Source: Rotaria sp. Silwood1 (taxonomy: Eukaryota > Rotifera > Eurotatoria > Philodinida > Philodinidae). From it: 64,000 nucleotides of DNA. A program made the translations under genes and the position numbers. Shown here one piece after another: positions 1 to 12,120 of the stretch. The notes beneath the pieces are model-generated. The model had not been told where the DNA came from. It was given only the letters and a program-made list of their open reading frames with translations, and made no database searches. Location: NCBI GenBank assembly GCA_905250075.1, contig CAJNOP010000001.1, positions 5,413,126-5,477,125 on the forward strand, in the 5' to 3' direction. Within the stretch, counting starts at the first letter, position 1; each line of letters starts with the position of its first letter.

Positions 1-820
1 GCGAGTACTTCTTCCGTTTCGTACGAAAGTGCCATCATTAATCGAACACATTCTTATTCAGCAAAAGAAAAAGAAATCGCTTGACCACGAATATAAACAT
101 GTTACATACAACGATTGATCAATCATTTATTTTCTTACTGAGGAAAAAAAGATATAATTGCCAGCTTTCTTCTTTTTTTTCCCGAAGTATAATTAGAAAG
201 AAACTATAGTTTTCGTTTAAAAAAATAATGTATGCTTATCTATCGAAGTGTGTATGACATAATCATTCGCTGACCGTTTACTTAGTTTGATGGACATTGC
301 GTATGCACTCACGCGCGTCTCTCTCTCTTTCTCTCTCGTTTATGTAGATAGTGAATTATTCATCATTGTTGTAATTGAACACAGTCACAACGTTTGCACA
401 CACGCATATGTTTAGTTTAACAAAAGGTACTGTCATCTTCGATTTCCGCAACAATCGTTCTGTGACGAGTCTCTCAAGAATAAAAGAACGAGATCAGTAA
501 CAAGCTTATGCCACCAAGGCTGAGGGTGTCAAAATCCATCTATCGCTAATGCAAATAAGCACTCTTAACCGCAACTGCTTGTTTCATAATCAGTAGCGAA
601 CACGTAACGAATAGGAGGGAGAGAGAGAGAATACAAGCAAGCAAGAAAGGATGAACAGGATATGACAACATTAAATACACTGTAATAAACATCAGTATAA
701 AGAGAGAATAAAAAAAATCCTTGAACAATCAGAAACTTTTCTCTTTCTCTCTCTCTTTCATTTCAGTTTTCTTTTTCATCTTATTATTCATTGTACTGAA
801 TTTGTCATTTGTAGATAATC
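1..820. other. Non-coding upstream region of the LRR receptor gene
   Basis: No convincing coding sequence is visible. It holds (CT)n microsatellite tracts near 318-338 and 740-757. A candidate acceptor (ttgtag) ends about 6 nt before the ATG at 821, which would fit a 5'UTR intron or a trans-splice site, but this is inference. Confidence 0.5.
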
Positions 821-3800
821 ATGATTATTCGGCATATTTATTATTCATTGTTCATATTAATACAAATATATACATTAATTAAACAAATTTCCAGTTGTCC
901 TATTCCATTTAATATTCAATCAAAATGTCGATGCGCAATAACTGAAATAGGACGTGTTTATATTTATTGTGCACGAAAACAATTAACTGTTGTACCTCAT
1001 TTTGAGAATAGTAAGTTAATTTATATTGAAAAAAAAAATCTATTCTAATTTATTTTTTTCAAGGCAATATAATTTTCGATGAATTAGTTCTGTCCGGTAA
1101 TCGAATATCCATTGTACATAAAAACGCTTTTAGTGGTTTAAAATTACGTAAACTTGAATTTCAATCAAATCCATTACATTTAATTGAAATAAATGCTTTT
1201 ATTGATTTATCAAATTATTTAGAAGAACTTATTCTATCAACAACAATATTATCATCATCAGAATTAACAACACAAACATTTCTACAAATCTTATCTGAAT
1301 TACCAAATTTAAAACGTTTATTTCTACGTTCATTTGATTTATCAAATTCATTTAATCTAACAAATAACAAAATTATTTTAACATCGAAAAAATTAACTCA
1401 ACTTTCATTACAATTATGTTCAATAAAACAAATTGATGATATTAATACATTTATTAATTTATTTCCAAATTTAGAACGTTTAGATTTATCAGAAAATCGT
1501 TTTGAATATTTTAATATTCCATTAATATTATCATTGAAAAAATTAAAAATTTTAATATTAAGTAAAAATAAAATTCATCATTTGAATATTCAATCATCAA
1601 TATCATCAATAACATTTCATCCATCAAATTCATTGATTGAACTTGATTTATCTTATAACGGTAAATAAAAAAAAATTTCAATTAAAAAAGACCTTAGAAG
1701 ATTGAGTCCATCGAATAAGTCTCGAGTCTACAAAAACGTTCAATTAAATGTGGTCGAGGACTAAAAATTTTGGATTTGCTAGATTCTCATCTAAGATAAG
1801 AACATGATAGTTTATTCATAACTTTATCATAAGCGAACCACCAGAGACCAATTGCTGGCGATTGTCACACCTAAGTAGTTTATCGATAGTATGACAAAAG
1901 CCCAAGCACGCTCTAGTATTTAATACTTGCTGTCGAATCATGCAAATTATTCGCTGCAAAAATATATTTATCATCATTTTTTTTTAAAACACGACCCAAT
2001 TTATAGTCATACTTGGGTTTTCTGATACTGACCCATCATCAATAGACTCAATCAAAGGTGTTCACAGTCATTTTGAGTTCTTCTTGAATCATTATTATTT
2101 GTACTTTCAAGAACACAACTGCTCTAGGAAACAACAATAGACAAAAAAGTAAAGATTATTTGAATTTACTTGAGTGATTTTTTTAAAAACAACTTGTTTT
2201 CTTTTTACTTATTTGATACTTCAAATCTTGATGAGTATTTCTCATTGAAATATGATCAAGAATGCGAAAAACAATATCTGACTTGTTAAAAAATAGATAT
2301 TTTTTGTTGATTTTATAAATTTCAGTTAAACAGCTGCTTTCATTTCTCGAAGCAAACTTCAAGTTTTTTCCTATGTTACAAGATGCAACTCATTCGCATT
2401 AAACTTTTAAAAATCATTCATATTTCTTTATTTAGGTATTGAAACTATAGACGAACATATATTTGAATTAATATCTTCACAACTTGAAATTTTAAATTTA
2501 CGTAATAATGAATTAGTAACTGAAAAACATTTAACATTTCTTATTCATTTATATCATTTACGTGAATTTTATTTTGATTATAATCGTCTTGAAACAATTA
2601 ATCAATTATATTTACCATTAAATTTAAAATTATTATCATTAAAAAATAATCGTTTAAATTATATTAATTTATCTATATTAACACGTCTTGGACATTTAGA
2701 AAAATTATATTTATCATCAAATAAATTAATACAATGGTCATCAACAATAAATAATATATTTCCATCATTAGAAATTCTTGAACTTGATCGAAATTATTTA
2801 TCAACTATATCATCATTAAATGCACCAAAATTAAAACAATTAAATTTAGATGAAAATCAATTAGGAAATAAAATCGATAAAAAAATTTTTTCAAATTTAC
2901 CATCTCTTGAAAGACTTCAATTACGTGATAATCAAATTGAATTTATTGATATAAATGCATTTCGATATACTCGTTTACAATCACTTGGTAAGAAGATACA
3001 ACAAAAAACGAAAGAGAATTTTTTTTTTTTTTCTTTTTTTTTAATAGATTTAACAAATAATAGTTTAACTGTAATTCCTCTTTTAAATAATCTTAATGAA
3101 ACATTACAAATTTTATCTATTCGACTTAATCAAATATATACAATTGATTCATCAATAATAAATTATTATCAAACACTTCATACACTTGAACTTGATCGAA
3201 ATCCATTAGATTGTGATTGTCAATTAAATAAAAATATTCAACATTTATTTCGTTTAAAAATGAAAATAACCGGTCAATGTCAATCACCAATTGAACATCG
3301 AAATCGAAATCTTATTGATTTATCTGATGAACAATTATCATGTCATTTAATAAATTTACCTCAAAATAAATTTTTAACAAAAATTGAACAAAAAATAGCA
3401 ACACTAACTACTAATACGACTACAATAAAAACAACTATTGCGAATATGTAAGTCTTCTTATCAAGAATCAGAATCTAATATTTTGAAATACAACTGCTTT
3501 TACTAATGACTATTTAATTCCATATCTAGATAGATTAGTTAAATCCTAAAGAAAAAAAAACGATACCTGCAAAAACTTATTAAGATTTCTTTTTTTCATT
3601 ATCTAACATATTCTTTTTATGTTTTCAGTTATTCTTAGATGTAAATCAAGTCACAATGTTAGGATTAATTGGAATAGTAACATTTTATTTACAAGGATAG
3701 GTCATCAAATGATTAAAGATTTTTGAACCTATATCTTGTCCAACTGTAGGATTCTATAGATTATAATACCCACTAAAGAGTTTGTGTTGACATCAGCATT

Positions 3801-5470
3801 TGATCGAGATATTGACTATTTAGTGATTTTGGTTTGAAAACTTTGTCTAGATGATTTTTCAACGATGCTGTGTAGTACATGAATACTTCTGAAGATGCGT
3901 ATCTCAGAAACACTCGATCGAAACCTTCTCAAATGTTGTGTATAAGCTAACTAGTTTTACTGAGACCTTCATTTGGACAAACTTTTCAGGTCAAAATTTA
4001 ATAATAGGGTTTTACTGGAAAATCGGGTCCATCCAGAGAAAATTCACTTAAATGTTAATATCTCGGGTACATCTTAATGTCATCATGAATTCTTTAGAGT
4101 CTATTCTAATCTATAGATTCTTACCATTAGGCAAAATATGAATTCAAAAGGTTTTAATCATCTGATAAACTTTCTTCATTAGTCCATATTCTTATCAAAG
4201 CATATTGCTCTTGACGATGATATAATTATATAGTTAAACCTTGTAGCACAAATAATAAAGAAAATCATTATGGTAGTTTTTGATGTATCATTGATGATTA
4301 ACCTTCTGGAACTAATGCACTTTGACCTCGGTTTTCTTTTTTTCTTCTCTTGAATGAAGTATCAATTAGCATGAATATAATCATTATCTTGACCAGAAAA
4401 CTTCGTATTTATTACTATCTATTAAACTATATTATTTAAGAGTTGAAGAAATTGTTGAGAATTCTCTTGAACGTCAACAACAACAACAACAGCACTCATT
4501 ACCAACAACACCTGAAGAAGAAATATTAGAACGAATTCGTATATCTGATTTAATGATCACACCAATAAATGATAAATCTCAGTTATTAATTCAATGGGAA
4601 TTATATCCATTAATAAATAATGAACATGATAATGATGATTATCGTCGTATAAATTTAAAACGTCATGATATAAATGGTTTTAAAATTAGTTTAAATTCAC
4701 CTATCTATAAAATGAGTCAATTACTTGATGTTTTACAAAGAAATTATACAATAGATTATATTCAACAAGGTGAAATATGCTTATTTTTACTTCGAAAAAT
4801 TGATTATGATAAATTTTGTAAACAATTAGAAGTATTTTCAAATAATCTACCAACGCAAACATTAAAATCATCACTTATTCTTGATTCTAAACAAGCACAA
4901 CAAATATGGTATTTAAATGAACCAACAAAAAGTATTATAATTGGTTCAATATTTGGTATTTTATTTGTACTTGTTCTTCTTATAATTATTATTTTAATAA
5001 TAACACGTTGTCGTATACGTTTATCAAAATATAATCAAAATAATGATTCAAAAAGTGAAACACTTCTTGTACGTCCAACTCCAACAAATACTATTCCATG
5101 GTCATCACCATCAGTACCATTATCATCAACACATCCACAACCTTATCAACATCGTTATCATCAGTATCCACGACCTATTAGTTATCAACCAAGTCTTTCT
5201 ACACAATGTACATGTCGAACACATTATCATAGTAGCGGTTCATCGACAACTGATGCTAGTTCTAATTGTAATCATGGACAAAATTATCATATTTATCAAG
5301 AAATTTTAAATGATGATTATAATTCACAAGTAATTTCTAATAATTATCGAACTTGTCGTCCTTTACATATTGATACAAACTCTCCGCCAACATCTACATC
5401 ATCAAATACAACAACAACGACAACGAATCTTGAACAGTGTCAACTTTGTTCACTTAGTGTTCTTGTATAA
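821..5470 (+). CDS. LRR / FN3-like single-pass transmembrane receptor, 5 exons
   Basis: Exons 821-1010, 1064-1660, 2436-2987, 3048-3447 and 4441-5470; the first three junctions are phase 1 and the last is phase 2, giving 922 residues. A hydrophobic N-terminus (about residues 5-24) is followed by a Cys-rich LRR N-cap (CPI..KCRC), a long run of leucine-rich repeats (exons 2-4), and a Cys-rich C-cap (NPLDCDC ... GQC ... LSC, about 493-545). A linker with a Gln run and an FN3-like segment (about 610-712) lead to a strong transmembrane helix near 744-768 and a Ser/Thr/Pro/His-rich tail of about 150 residues. The C-terminus VLV could be a class II PDZ ligand. The order LRR-FN3-TM resembles cell-adhesion or synaptic LRR proteins such as the LRFN/ELFN type, but I cannot assign an orthologue. 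The last intron (3448-4440) is the least certain, because its acceptor has a poor pyrimidine tract. A stop overlaps its donor, so read-through would give a shorter form without the membrane anchor. Confidence 0.82.
3702..4167. repeat. Foldback element (long imperfect inverted repeat) in the LRR gene intron
   Basis: The left arm (about 3702-3835) and right arm (about 4035-4167) are imperfect reverse complements. Matching blocks include the pairs around ATGATTAAA/TTTTAATCAT, ATTCTATAGATT/AATCTATAGATT, ACTAAAGAG/TCTTTAGAGT and GAGATATTGAC/TTAATATCTC. The centre (about 3836-4034) is less symmetric. It lies wholly inside the last intron. No transposase reading frame is visible, so a MITE-like or foldback origin is inferred. 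Confidence 0.65.
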
Positions 5471-6781
5471 TCTTTTTTTTTTGTTTTGATATAATACGAA
5501 TATTGATAATTAAATTTAAGCTGATTTGTATAAATAGAGAGCAAGTATTATAAAGAAGATTATTTTTCTTATTAATGAAAAATTTCAAGAGATTAATTTA
5601 ATCACTTACAAATCATAAAGAAGAATATAAGAGTATTTGAGAGAGTATGCATTACAAATGGTACCCGAATTTGCTTTTAAAATTTTCACTCTTATGACGG
5701 AACCTTTTCAACTACATACCTCTCCCTCTTCCGATTTAAATTACTACATAGCATTCTAATAAAAAACCTCAGAAAAGGATTTCGGTTCCTATCTATATTT
5801 GCCTAAGCTATCGAATTTTCATCTGAAATTTTCAAAAAATACGTGCTCTATACACTATCCATGGAACAGTGAAAATCTCATATTTTCAAGAGACTATGTT
5901 CAAAACTTCTAATTTCTTTTTTATGGAAGCTAATCTAGCTGAATTCCCAATATGAACTAAGTTTCTGATTAAAATGTGAATATTCGATAGTTCACGCCTA
6001 TATCAATAAGCATCTAAATTTTCTTCGAGTTTTTACAAGAACACTATGTAGTATCTATAGGCGCAAAATCATCAAAATCAAAAGGAAACAACTGAAAAAG
6101 TTCTCAAAATATTTTGACTTGAAACCTTGAATGTAAATGATTTTCATCATCTAATGATATATTTAATAAAAAAAAAAAAGACTTCAGAATTTCTCTGCAT
6201 TATCGTTACCGTAAGTTTTCCAAAGACTGATAGTGGTAGTCTATACAATCCGTCTTTAATTATTAGAAAAAAAAGATGCAATAGTTCATTGCTAAACAGT
6301 TTTTCTCTTGTTTTTTGGAAACCCAGATGTATCAATATCCATCAATGTTATTATTTCCTAATAAGCATACATTTGTTCTTCTAACAGATATCATATAGAA
6401 ATACATGATAATTATTAAAGAGAACGGATTTTGCAATTAAAATACCAAAATCAAAAATATGTCAGAATAATTATTCAAAATTCCATAAGAAAATTATCGT
6501 ATAAAACTTCATTTCTTTCCAAACAATAAAATATTAAAAACAAAATTACCTTAATCTTATTTGATGATATATTTGATATATATTTATTCTAAAACAATGC
6601 AAAATTTGAATTACATATAAAATTTATATCAATTTCTAATAAGTAAAACAAAAGACAAGTAAATTTGTTAGAAAGTTATATTAAAAATTTTTCAAATGAA
6701 TTAACACAAAAGATATTTTTCTTGTTTATCCAACAAATAAAAATATCTGACAAGAAAAAAAAAAAGCAGGTTTTTCTTTTC
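5471..6781. other. Intergenic region, 3' side of the LRR gene and NAA30
   Basis: This is AT-rich sequence holding the 3' ends of two convergent genes. I see no supported reading frame. Much of it (5700-6104) is the foldback element listed separately. Confidence 0.5.
5700..6104. repeat. Second foldback element (imperfect inverted repeat)
   Basis: Arms 5700-5822 and 5985-6104 are imperfect reverse complements. GAACCTTTTCAAC pairs with the end AACTGAAAAAGTTC, CTACATAGCATTCT pairs with GAACACTATGTAG, and GCTATCGAAT pairs with ATTCGATAG. There is no coding capacity. I see no clear sequence identity with the intronic foldback at 3702, so it may be another family. Confidence 0.6.
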
Positions 6782-7450
6782 TTATTTTAACCAAAGTTTT
6801 AATCTATAAGCATCCACACCATTCAAATAATATCGATATAGACGTTTTTCACGTAAAAATCCTAAATTTTCATAAAGATTTAATGCAGCATCATTTGTTA
6901 CTTCAGCTTCAAGTACAATTTCATCACAACCACGTTTTATCATTTCTCGTATACTCATAAGAACAAGTTTTGAAGCAATTTTCTTTCGTCGATATTCTTC
7001 ATTAATAGCTAACATAGCTATATAACCACGACGTAAAACTTTTTTATGTAAATCTAATTTTGATACGATAGCACCAATTAATTCATTTGTTTTTCGATTT
7101 GAACATAAAAAACATAAATCAGGCCAATTATGAATAAAATAACGGTATGTATATATAGAATAAGGTTCAGATAATGTACCACTTATTAAAGACATTATAG
7201 ATGACATTTCATTTTCTGATTGATATGAATGAAAATATATTTCGGAATCAGTTTGATCATCAAGTAATAAATTATTAAGTTTTAATATTAATTCAGCATC
7301 ATTGTCTAGTTTTATTGTTGATTGGTTTTCATGACTATCACATGAATGAATATTTTCATTTGATAATTCATCATTATGATTTATTATTGAAGTATTATTA
7401 GATGATTCTATTTCATGATCAACACCATTTAAAGTTGTTGTAGATTCCAT
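6782..7450 (-). CDS. NAA30: N-alpha-acetyltransferase 30-like (NatC catalytic subunit)
   Basis: This is a single exon of 222 residues. The N-terminal 70 residues are acidic and Asn/Ser-rich, probably disordered. From about residue 71 it is a GNAT acetyltransferase domain that closely matches my recollection of NAA30/Mak3: RRGYIAMLA, the block [23 protein letters not shown], and a C-terminus [19 protein letters not shown]. NatC acetylates the N-terminus of proteins starting with Met plus a hydrophobic residue. One oddity is the acetyl-CoA motif, usually (Q/R)xxGx(G/A). It reads RRKKIA at 154-159, so the central Gly is Lys157. The gene is divergent from the C7orf57-like gene, with 264 bp between start codons. 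Confidence 0.9.
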   Translation of the reverse strand: MESTTTLNGVDHEIESSNNTSIINHNDELSNENIHSCDSHENQSTIKLDNDAELILKLNNLLLDDQTDSEIYFHSYQSENEMSSIMSLISGTLSEPYSIYTYRYFIHNWPDLCFLCSNRKTNELIGAIVSKLDLHKKVLRRGYIAMLAINEEYRRKKIASKLVLMSIREMIKRGCDEIVLEAEVTNDAALNLYENLGFLREKRLYRYYLNGVDAYRLKLWLK

Positions 7451-7714
7451 TGTTTTATATTTTGTATTAGAGTATTCGTTTGGAAAATATTAAATGAAAT
7501 AACCAATCAATGTGTTATCAGATCATCAATCGATCGGTTGGATAATATAACACACCATCACTATAGAGAACATTTTAAAAGTTGTACTGACATCTATGTA
7601 GATATTTTTGAATAGAGGGTATTGTTAGAGAAACAATTTCGATGATGAGAGGAGCTAGTTGAAACATGGAATCGGTATAAGTTTGCATATTTTTCATCGT
7701 TTATTCAAACAACA
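7451..7714. promoter_or_regulatory. Shared divergent promoter region
   Basis: These 264 bp separate the start codons of the NAA30-like gene (-) and the C7orf57-like gene (+). A bidirectional promoter is inferred from this head-to-head arrangement. I can point to no specific factor site. Confidence 0.45.
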
Positions 7715-8221
7715 ATGTCCTATTTACGACGAAAACCAGAAGATGAAATATGGTATATTCATTCACCGTTAAAAAAAGGTAATCGTGAATTAGTTACTGC
7801 TCCTCCACCATCACAAATACCTTATCTTAATGGTGTATTTGATGATGAAGCAACAATTAATCAACCAAAACCAATTTATGTTCGAGAAACTGATTCAGAT
7901 TATATTCGTCGATGTAAATTAGGTGGTAGTAATAATTTACTCGTACATATTGATCCAGCAACACGTAAAAGTAAGGAACCAGTACCGTATCCAAGACCAC
8001 TTTGGTGGGATGCTATGTGTGAACAAATTCCATCACCAGTAAATCTAAATAACAATGAACAACAAGGAAATAAACCAAAAACTGAACATGTATTTGGTGC
8101 TCCTGAGTGGTTTGTTCATGCGGAACATAATCCTTCTCCAGATAAACAACAAAATGTACCCTCAAGACAAAATAATACATCCAGGCAAGCACAATTGCCG
8201 ACCAATACAAAAAGAAAATAA
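7715..8221 (+). CDS. C7orf57-like protein
   Basis: This is a single exon of 168 residues, with no signal peptide or membrane segment. Several blocks match what I recall of the vertebrate C7orf57 family: APPPSQIP near residues 29-36, RETDSDYIRRCKLGG (about 57-71) followed by LLVHIDPATRK, and PEWFVHAEHNP (about 130-140). The last 30 residues are Gln/Asn/Ser-rich and polar. The vertebrate protein is longer and has no established biochemical function. The start at 7715 is the first ATG after the shared promoter and is followed directly by the conserved aromatic motif EIWYIH. Confidence 0.75.
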   Translation: MSYLRRKPEDEIWYIHSPLKKGNRELVTAPPPSQIPYLNGVFDDEATINQPKPIYVRETDSDYIRRCKLGGSNNLLVHIDPATRKSKEPVPYPRPLWWDAMCEQIPSPVNLNNNEQQGNKPKTEHVFGAPEWFVHAEHNPSPDKQQNVPSRQNNTSRQAQLPTNTKRK

Positions 8222-9316
8222 TGATATTCGTTTTTGAAAAAACAATTAATTTTTCTTTGCTGAATTTAAATAAAAAGATTTTTATTTCTTCATTTACGAA
8301 AACATTTTACTTTAAAAAGAAGCTACTTCATTGATGAAAAAACAAATGACATGTTTGTAAGGACAATTTTTATAGGAATAAGCTGTTCTTGTATTGATAC
8401 TGCCTGTGGGAATATTGGATTTTTATCTACATGATTTTTTATTATTTGTGCATTCACTTCAATACAGTTAAACAAATCAATTTATTTTTATTGTTCCTTA
8501 CATGAATCGACAATTATTTCTAAAAAATAATATTAATAATGAAAGTTTATTCGTAAACCAAGAAAAAATTAGAAGGTTCATCAACCATTTTCTAGAATAG
8601 TAGTCATTAGTATTGAGAGAAACTATTTGTTGTTGTTTGGAGAACATAATTCGGTAATCTTTTCATGAACTAAACTCAAAATTTTAGCGAAACAATGCTA
8701 ATAGTTGAACATTATCACTTGCAAATCACTGAAAAGAAACCTGTAATAAAAGGAAAGAAAATGCTGTTGATTATCGAGTTGATACTGACGACTCAGAAAC
8801 ATTCAAAGATATTAATCGTCCAGCAAATAAGCGCATGTTTTGGGCAAATAAAACTCATAGATAAAGCTCCAATTGCGTTTTAAAATATTCAGCATTCGAT
8901 GTGTATTTAATTTAAAGAAAACCCAACACTCAGTAGACAGCATTGTTCGGCTTTAAAAAATTTGAAGCCATAATAAATACCATTTATCACAATTCTCTAT
9001 TTTTACTCAAGCAAGTGATACTCAGTTTTACAGTTAATCTCCATTATCTATTTGATATTTACATACGATTTTTCAGAATTACAGCATGTAAGATAAGTAA
9101 GACTCAATGAGGTAGAGACATGATATATAAACATATGAATAGTTCATTTTTAACAAAAGAATAGCCAAATCATTTCTGAAAAAAAAATTATTGAAAACAA
9201 ATAGTTAAGAAGAGTTTTCATACAGGAACATTGATGATGATGTAGTATGTCTGATTTATTCGTGCTCTCTTGGTTTTTCGATTTTCAAGAATTTTAACTA
9301 TGAAGACATAAGTTCT

Positions 9317-9372
9317 TGGGTGTGGGTGGGTGTGGGTCTGGGTGCAGTTTGTGTGTGATGGGGGTGGATCTT
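9317..9372 (+). repeat. G/T-rich telomere-like tract
   Basis: The top strand carries repeated TGTGGG/GGTGGG units (gggtgtgggtgggtgtgggt and following). From memory, bdelloid telomeres are built from TGTGGG-type repeats, so this could be a degenerate interstitial telomeric tract. It is equally compatible with a simple GT-rich repeat. Shorter similar islands occur at 11741-11775 and 12011-12031. Confidence 0.4.
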
Positions 9373-9614
9373 GATGGAAGTTTAGATATTCTCATCTTTC
9401 ACATTCATACCAGATCCTCAACTATGCCCACACTCTTTTCAAAGACGCCTACCTATTCCTGTTAGTGACTCCGTTAACCAATAGAATCAATTTTCCTTTT
9501 CCATTGTCACAGCAAAATGATGTGCGACAATATTAAGACTTCAGTCACTGACAGTGTTCTTTATTCAATGGGCATATATTCTTCTCATTTATTAGTAACT
9601 CTTTGGTTGTCACT

Positions 9615-9663
9615 GACGCATACATGCGTCTTGAACTTTATCAGCGTCTATTAGAATAGACGC
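9615..9663. repeat. Pair of perfect short hairpins with GACGC ends
   Basis: Positions 9615-9630 form gacgcat-ac-atgcgtc and 9644-9663 form gcgtctatt-ag-aatagacgc. Both are perfect palindromes with 2-nt loops, 13 nt apart, and both use the GACGC/GCGTC motif. No gene is nearby. Confidence 0.6.
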
Positions 9664-12120
9664 AATCAATCGTAGTACATGGTTTTAGATTCATTTGCAT
9701 AGAAATGAGCACCGGGCAGCTGAAGCTTGCAATGTCCTCATTTCGTAATGGTGTGTTTTTAAGTCATTCTTTACAAAAGGAGGGGGTATGGAAGCTGTCA
9801 ATTTGTTGGACATATGGCTATCTTTTGTTCTCGTTCTTCATTTTTATATCATGTATGGGAAGCAGGCATTAACAAATAATTGATAAAAGGATTGTTAAAA
9901 CATATAGCGAGAAAAATGAACCAATCTCCTTTCGCCCCACACCTTGTGATTGACAGAAATATAGACGAAATTCTCTATAATATCATACAGTTTGACATCT
10001 ATTTCGATATTGTGATCTATCTAACCATCAAGAATAATACGACAAACGTATGTGTGGGGCATTCCTGATCAAATGAAACAGATCAATCGTTTTTCCCATT
10101 TTAATCTTGCAAGAATTACTCTAAAAGCTTTTTACATATACTAGAAAGTGCTTGAGATGTCTATCGTTTTTGGTTTCTTCGGATCTCCTTCTATTCAAAT
10201 ACAAAGACAAATATATGGCATCTACATTCAAAACCATTCGTTTATTTTACTAGAGCTCTTTATGAAAAATCTACTAGAAAATCAGCAGAACAGCACATAT
10301 CGGTACGATAAAAAAATTGATACTCGCAGCTATATGTAGTCACTTTGATAAAAGTTTCAACTCGATCCAACAAGCTTTGTAGGAGATAATGGGGTGATTC
10401 TACACTTTTTTGTACAAAAACTAAATGGGGGGGGGGAACTAATAACAAATATTTTCTGTATGTATGAGGAATTTTTTTTTTAAGTAACATGATTGATAAC
10501 TAGTCGTGTTTATTAGTATTACAGTAGTTCATGAAATATGCTCTAAGTATTCGTAGAATGATAAATAATTATCATTATTAGGAGAAGTTTGTCTAAAATA
10601 GAATAGACTCAGTTCGATATTTGTACTAATGATTTTGAAAGTTGGATTTATTACATGGACTTATTAACGCCGAAGAGTGTCTATTTATATGGTTTTGGAC
10701 AGAGCACACTTCAGGACTATATTAGTCATGAAAAATCGAAAATTGAAAAGTTTTGTCTTTTTCGTCTAACAGGGAAGAGGGACAGGGGAAAGCGCTCGTC
10801 GGTTCATATTTGCGCTGGAAAAAATGAGATGTTACTATTGTCTATTAATGGTACAGTACTGGCGTCTATCAGAAATATCATTTTCTTAGGATTCAATTGT
10901 CTTGTGTAGTGTTCAGTTTTGCGCCTGTAAATGATATAAACGATCGATATCGCTTATATACCTCTTTCTCTTCGTATATTTTTTTTTGGTCTCTTTTTGC
11001 TTCAATAGAGTCGGCTTTTTAGGTGGCCAATATTGTCCATTATCAGCGGCACGAGACTCATAATGAACTGTAATGATGCGTGAAACTCATACAATTACAT
11101 ATCATCAATCGTTAATCAAGAAGTAACTCATCTGTAAATGTTAGTAATTATTTTGTAAAATTGAATTAATGTTTTTAGATTGAATATTTATAGATATTTT
11201 TATGGAGAGTTATCATGGCCAAGACTATGAATATGATAGATATATTTTAAAAACATTTTGAAAAAAAATGATATTGTTCTTTAGTAAGTCTATGCAGGGT
11301 TCAAGACGATAAACAATTCTCTGAATTTATCAGTCGTTAAAGATAGTATGTGTATTATGTTGATATGTCTCCAAGCGCTTCTCGTACATAGTCACACATC
11401 AACAATTCTTTCTGCTCGTGAAAAGACGTCGTGGCAGAAATGAAGGAAGAAATTTTCTTCAATATGTACACAATATTGTTATCAATCGAAAAAATAGCAT
11501 TTATGTTCATGCTTTGGTCTATTTTCTTATTACAATGTCAACTAGAGTGCTATCAACAAGCTAAATAGTTATTAAGACTTTGCTCTCTGTTGTCAAAAAT
11601 TGCTCAAAGAACTTTGTAGCGAGGAAATAAAGACAATTTGTGTGTTGTTTGCTATGTAATAACTTTTCTGATGCCATTTGAGATTGTCTGGCACATTCGT
11701 CATATAGAATTTAATTTTTACGATTTTTTATCAGAATATGAGAGTGTGGACTTGGTGGATATGAGTGTGGGCCTGAATCTTGGTAAAAGAAAGAGTCACA
11801 TATACACCCACACTTACATCTGCGAAGAATCTCTGTCGTACTCTCAACAATTATCGATAATTAATCCTATTTCACGCCGTATATCAATAAAATCATCCAC
11901 TCTAACTCCTTGTTCTTATTTATATATATCTTTACTTATTTATCTAATAACAATATCAAAAACCATATGCTCCTAGTTATCGAAAATCTTATCCAGCGTC
12001 ATGATCATATTGAGTGTGGATGTGGGGTGTTCGTAATATGAATATCTACACGTACACACAGACACATGTACATAAACAGACCTGCATCTATATGTGTGAT
12101 CAAAAATTTTTTATATTAGA

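Larger units (their letters stand above)
8222..12120. other. Gene-poor stretch
   Basis: I see no supported gene. It contains the G/T-rich tracts and GACGC hairpins listed separately. A short open segment at about 8733-8851 reads ENAVDYRVDTDDSETF and ends in a stop. It could be an orphan exon or decayed coding sequence, but it is too short to call. Confidence 0.5.

Noticed and set aside
5043..5309. His/Ile-rich frame inside the LRR gene's last exon
   Set aside because: It is a shadow of the receptor's cytoplasmic tail in another frame.
8733..8851. Short protein-like stretch (ENAVDYRVDTDDSETF) ending in a stop
   Set aside because: It looks like coding texture but is too short, with no start, partner exon or recognised family.
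11638..11976. 112-codon plus-strand open frame upstream of the RT fragment
   Set aside because: Its sequence overlaps a G/T-rich tract, and I could not match it to the missing RT N-terminus.
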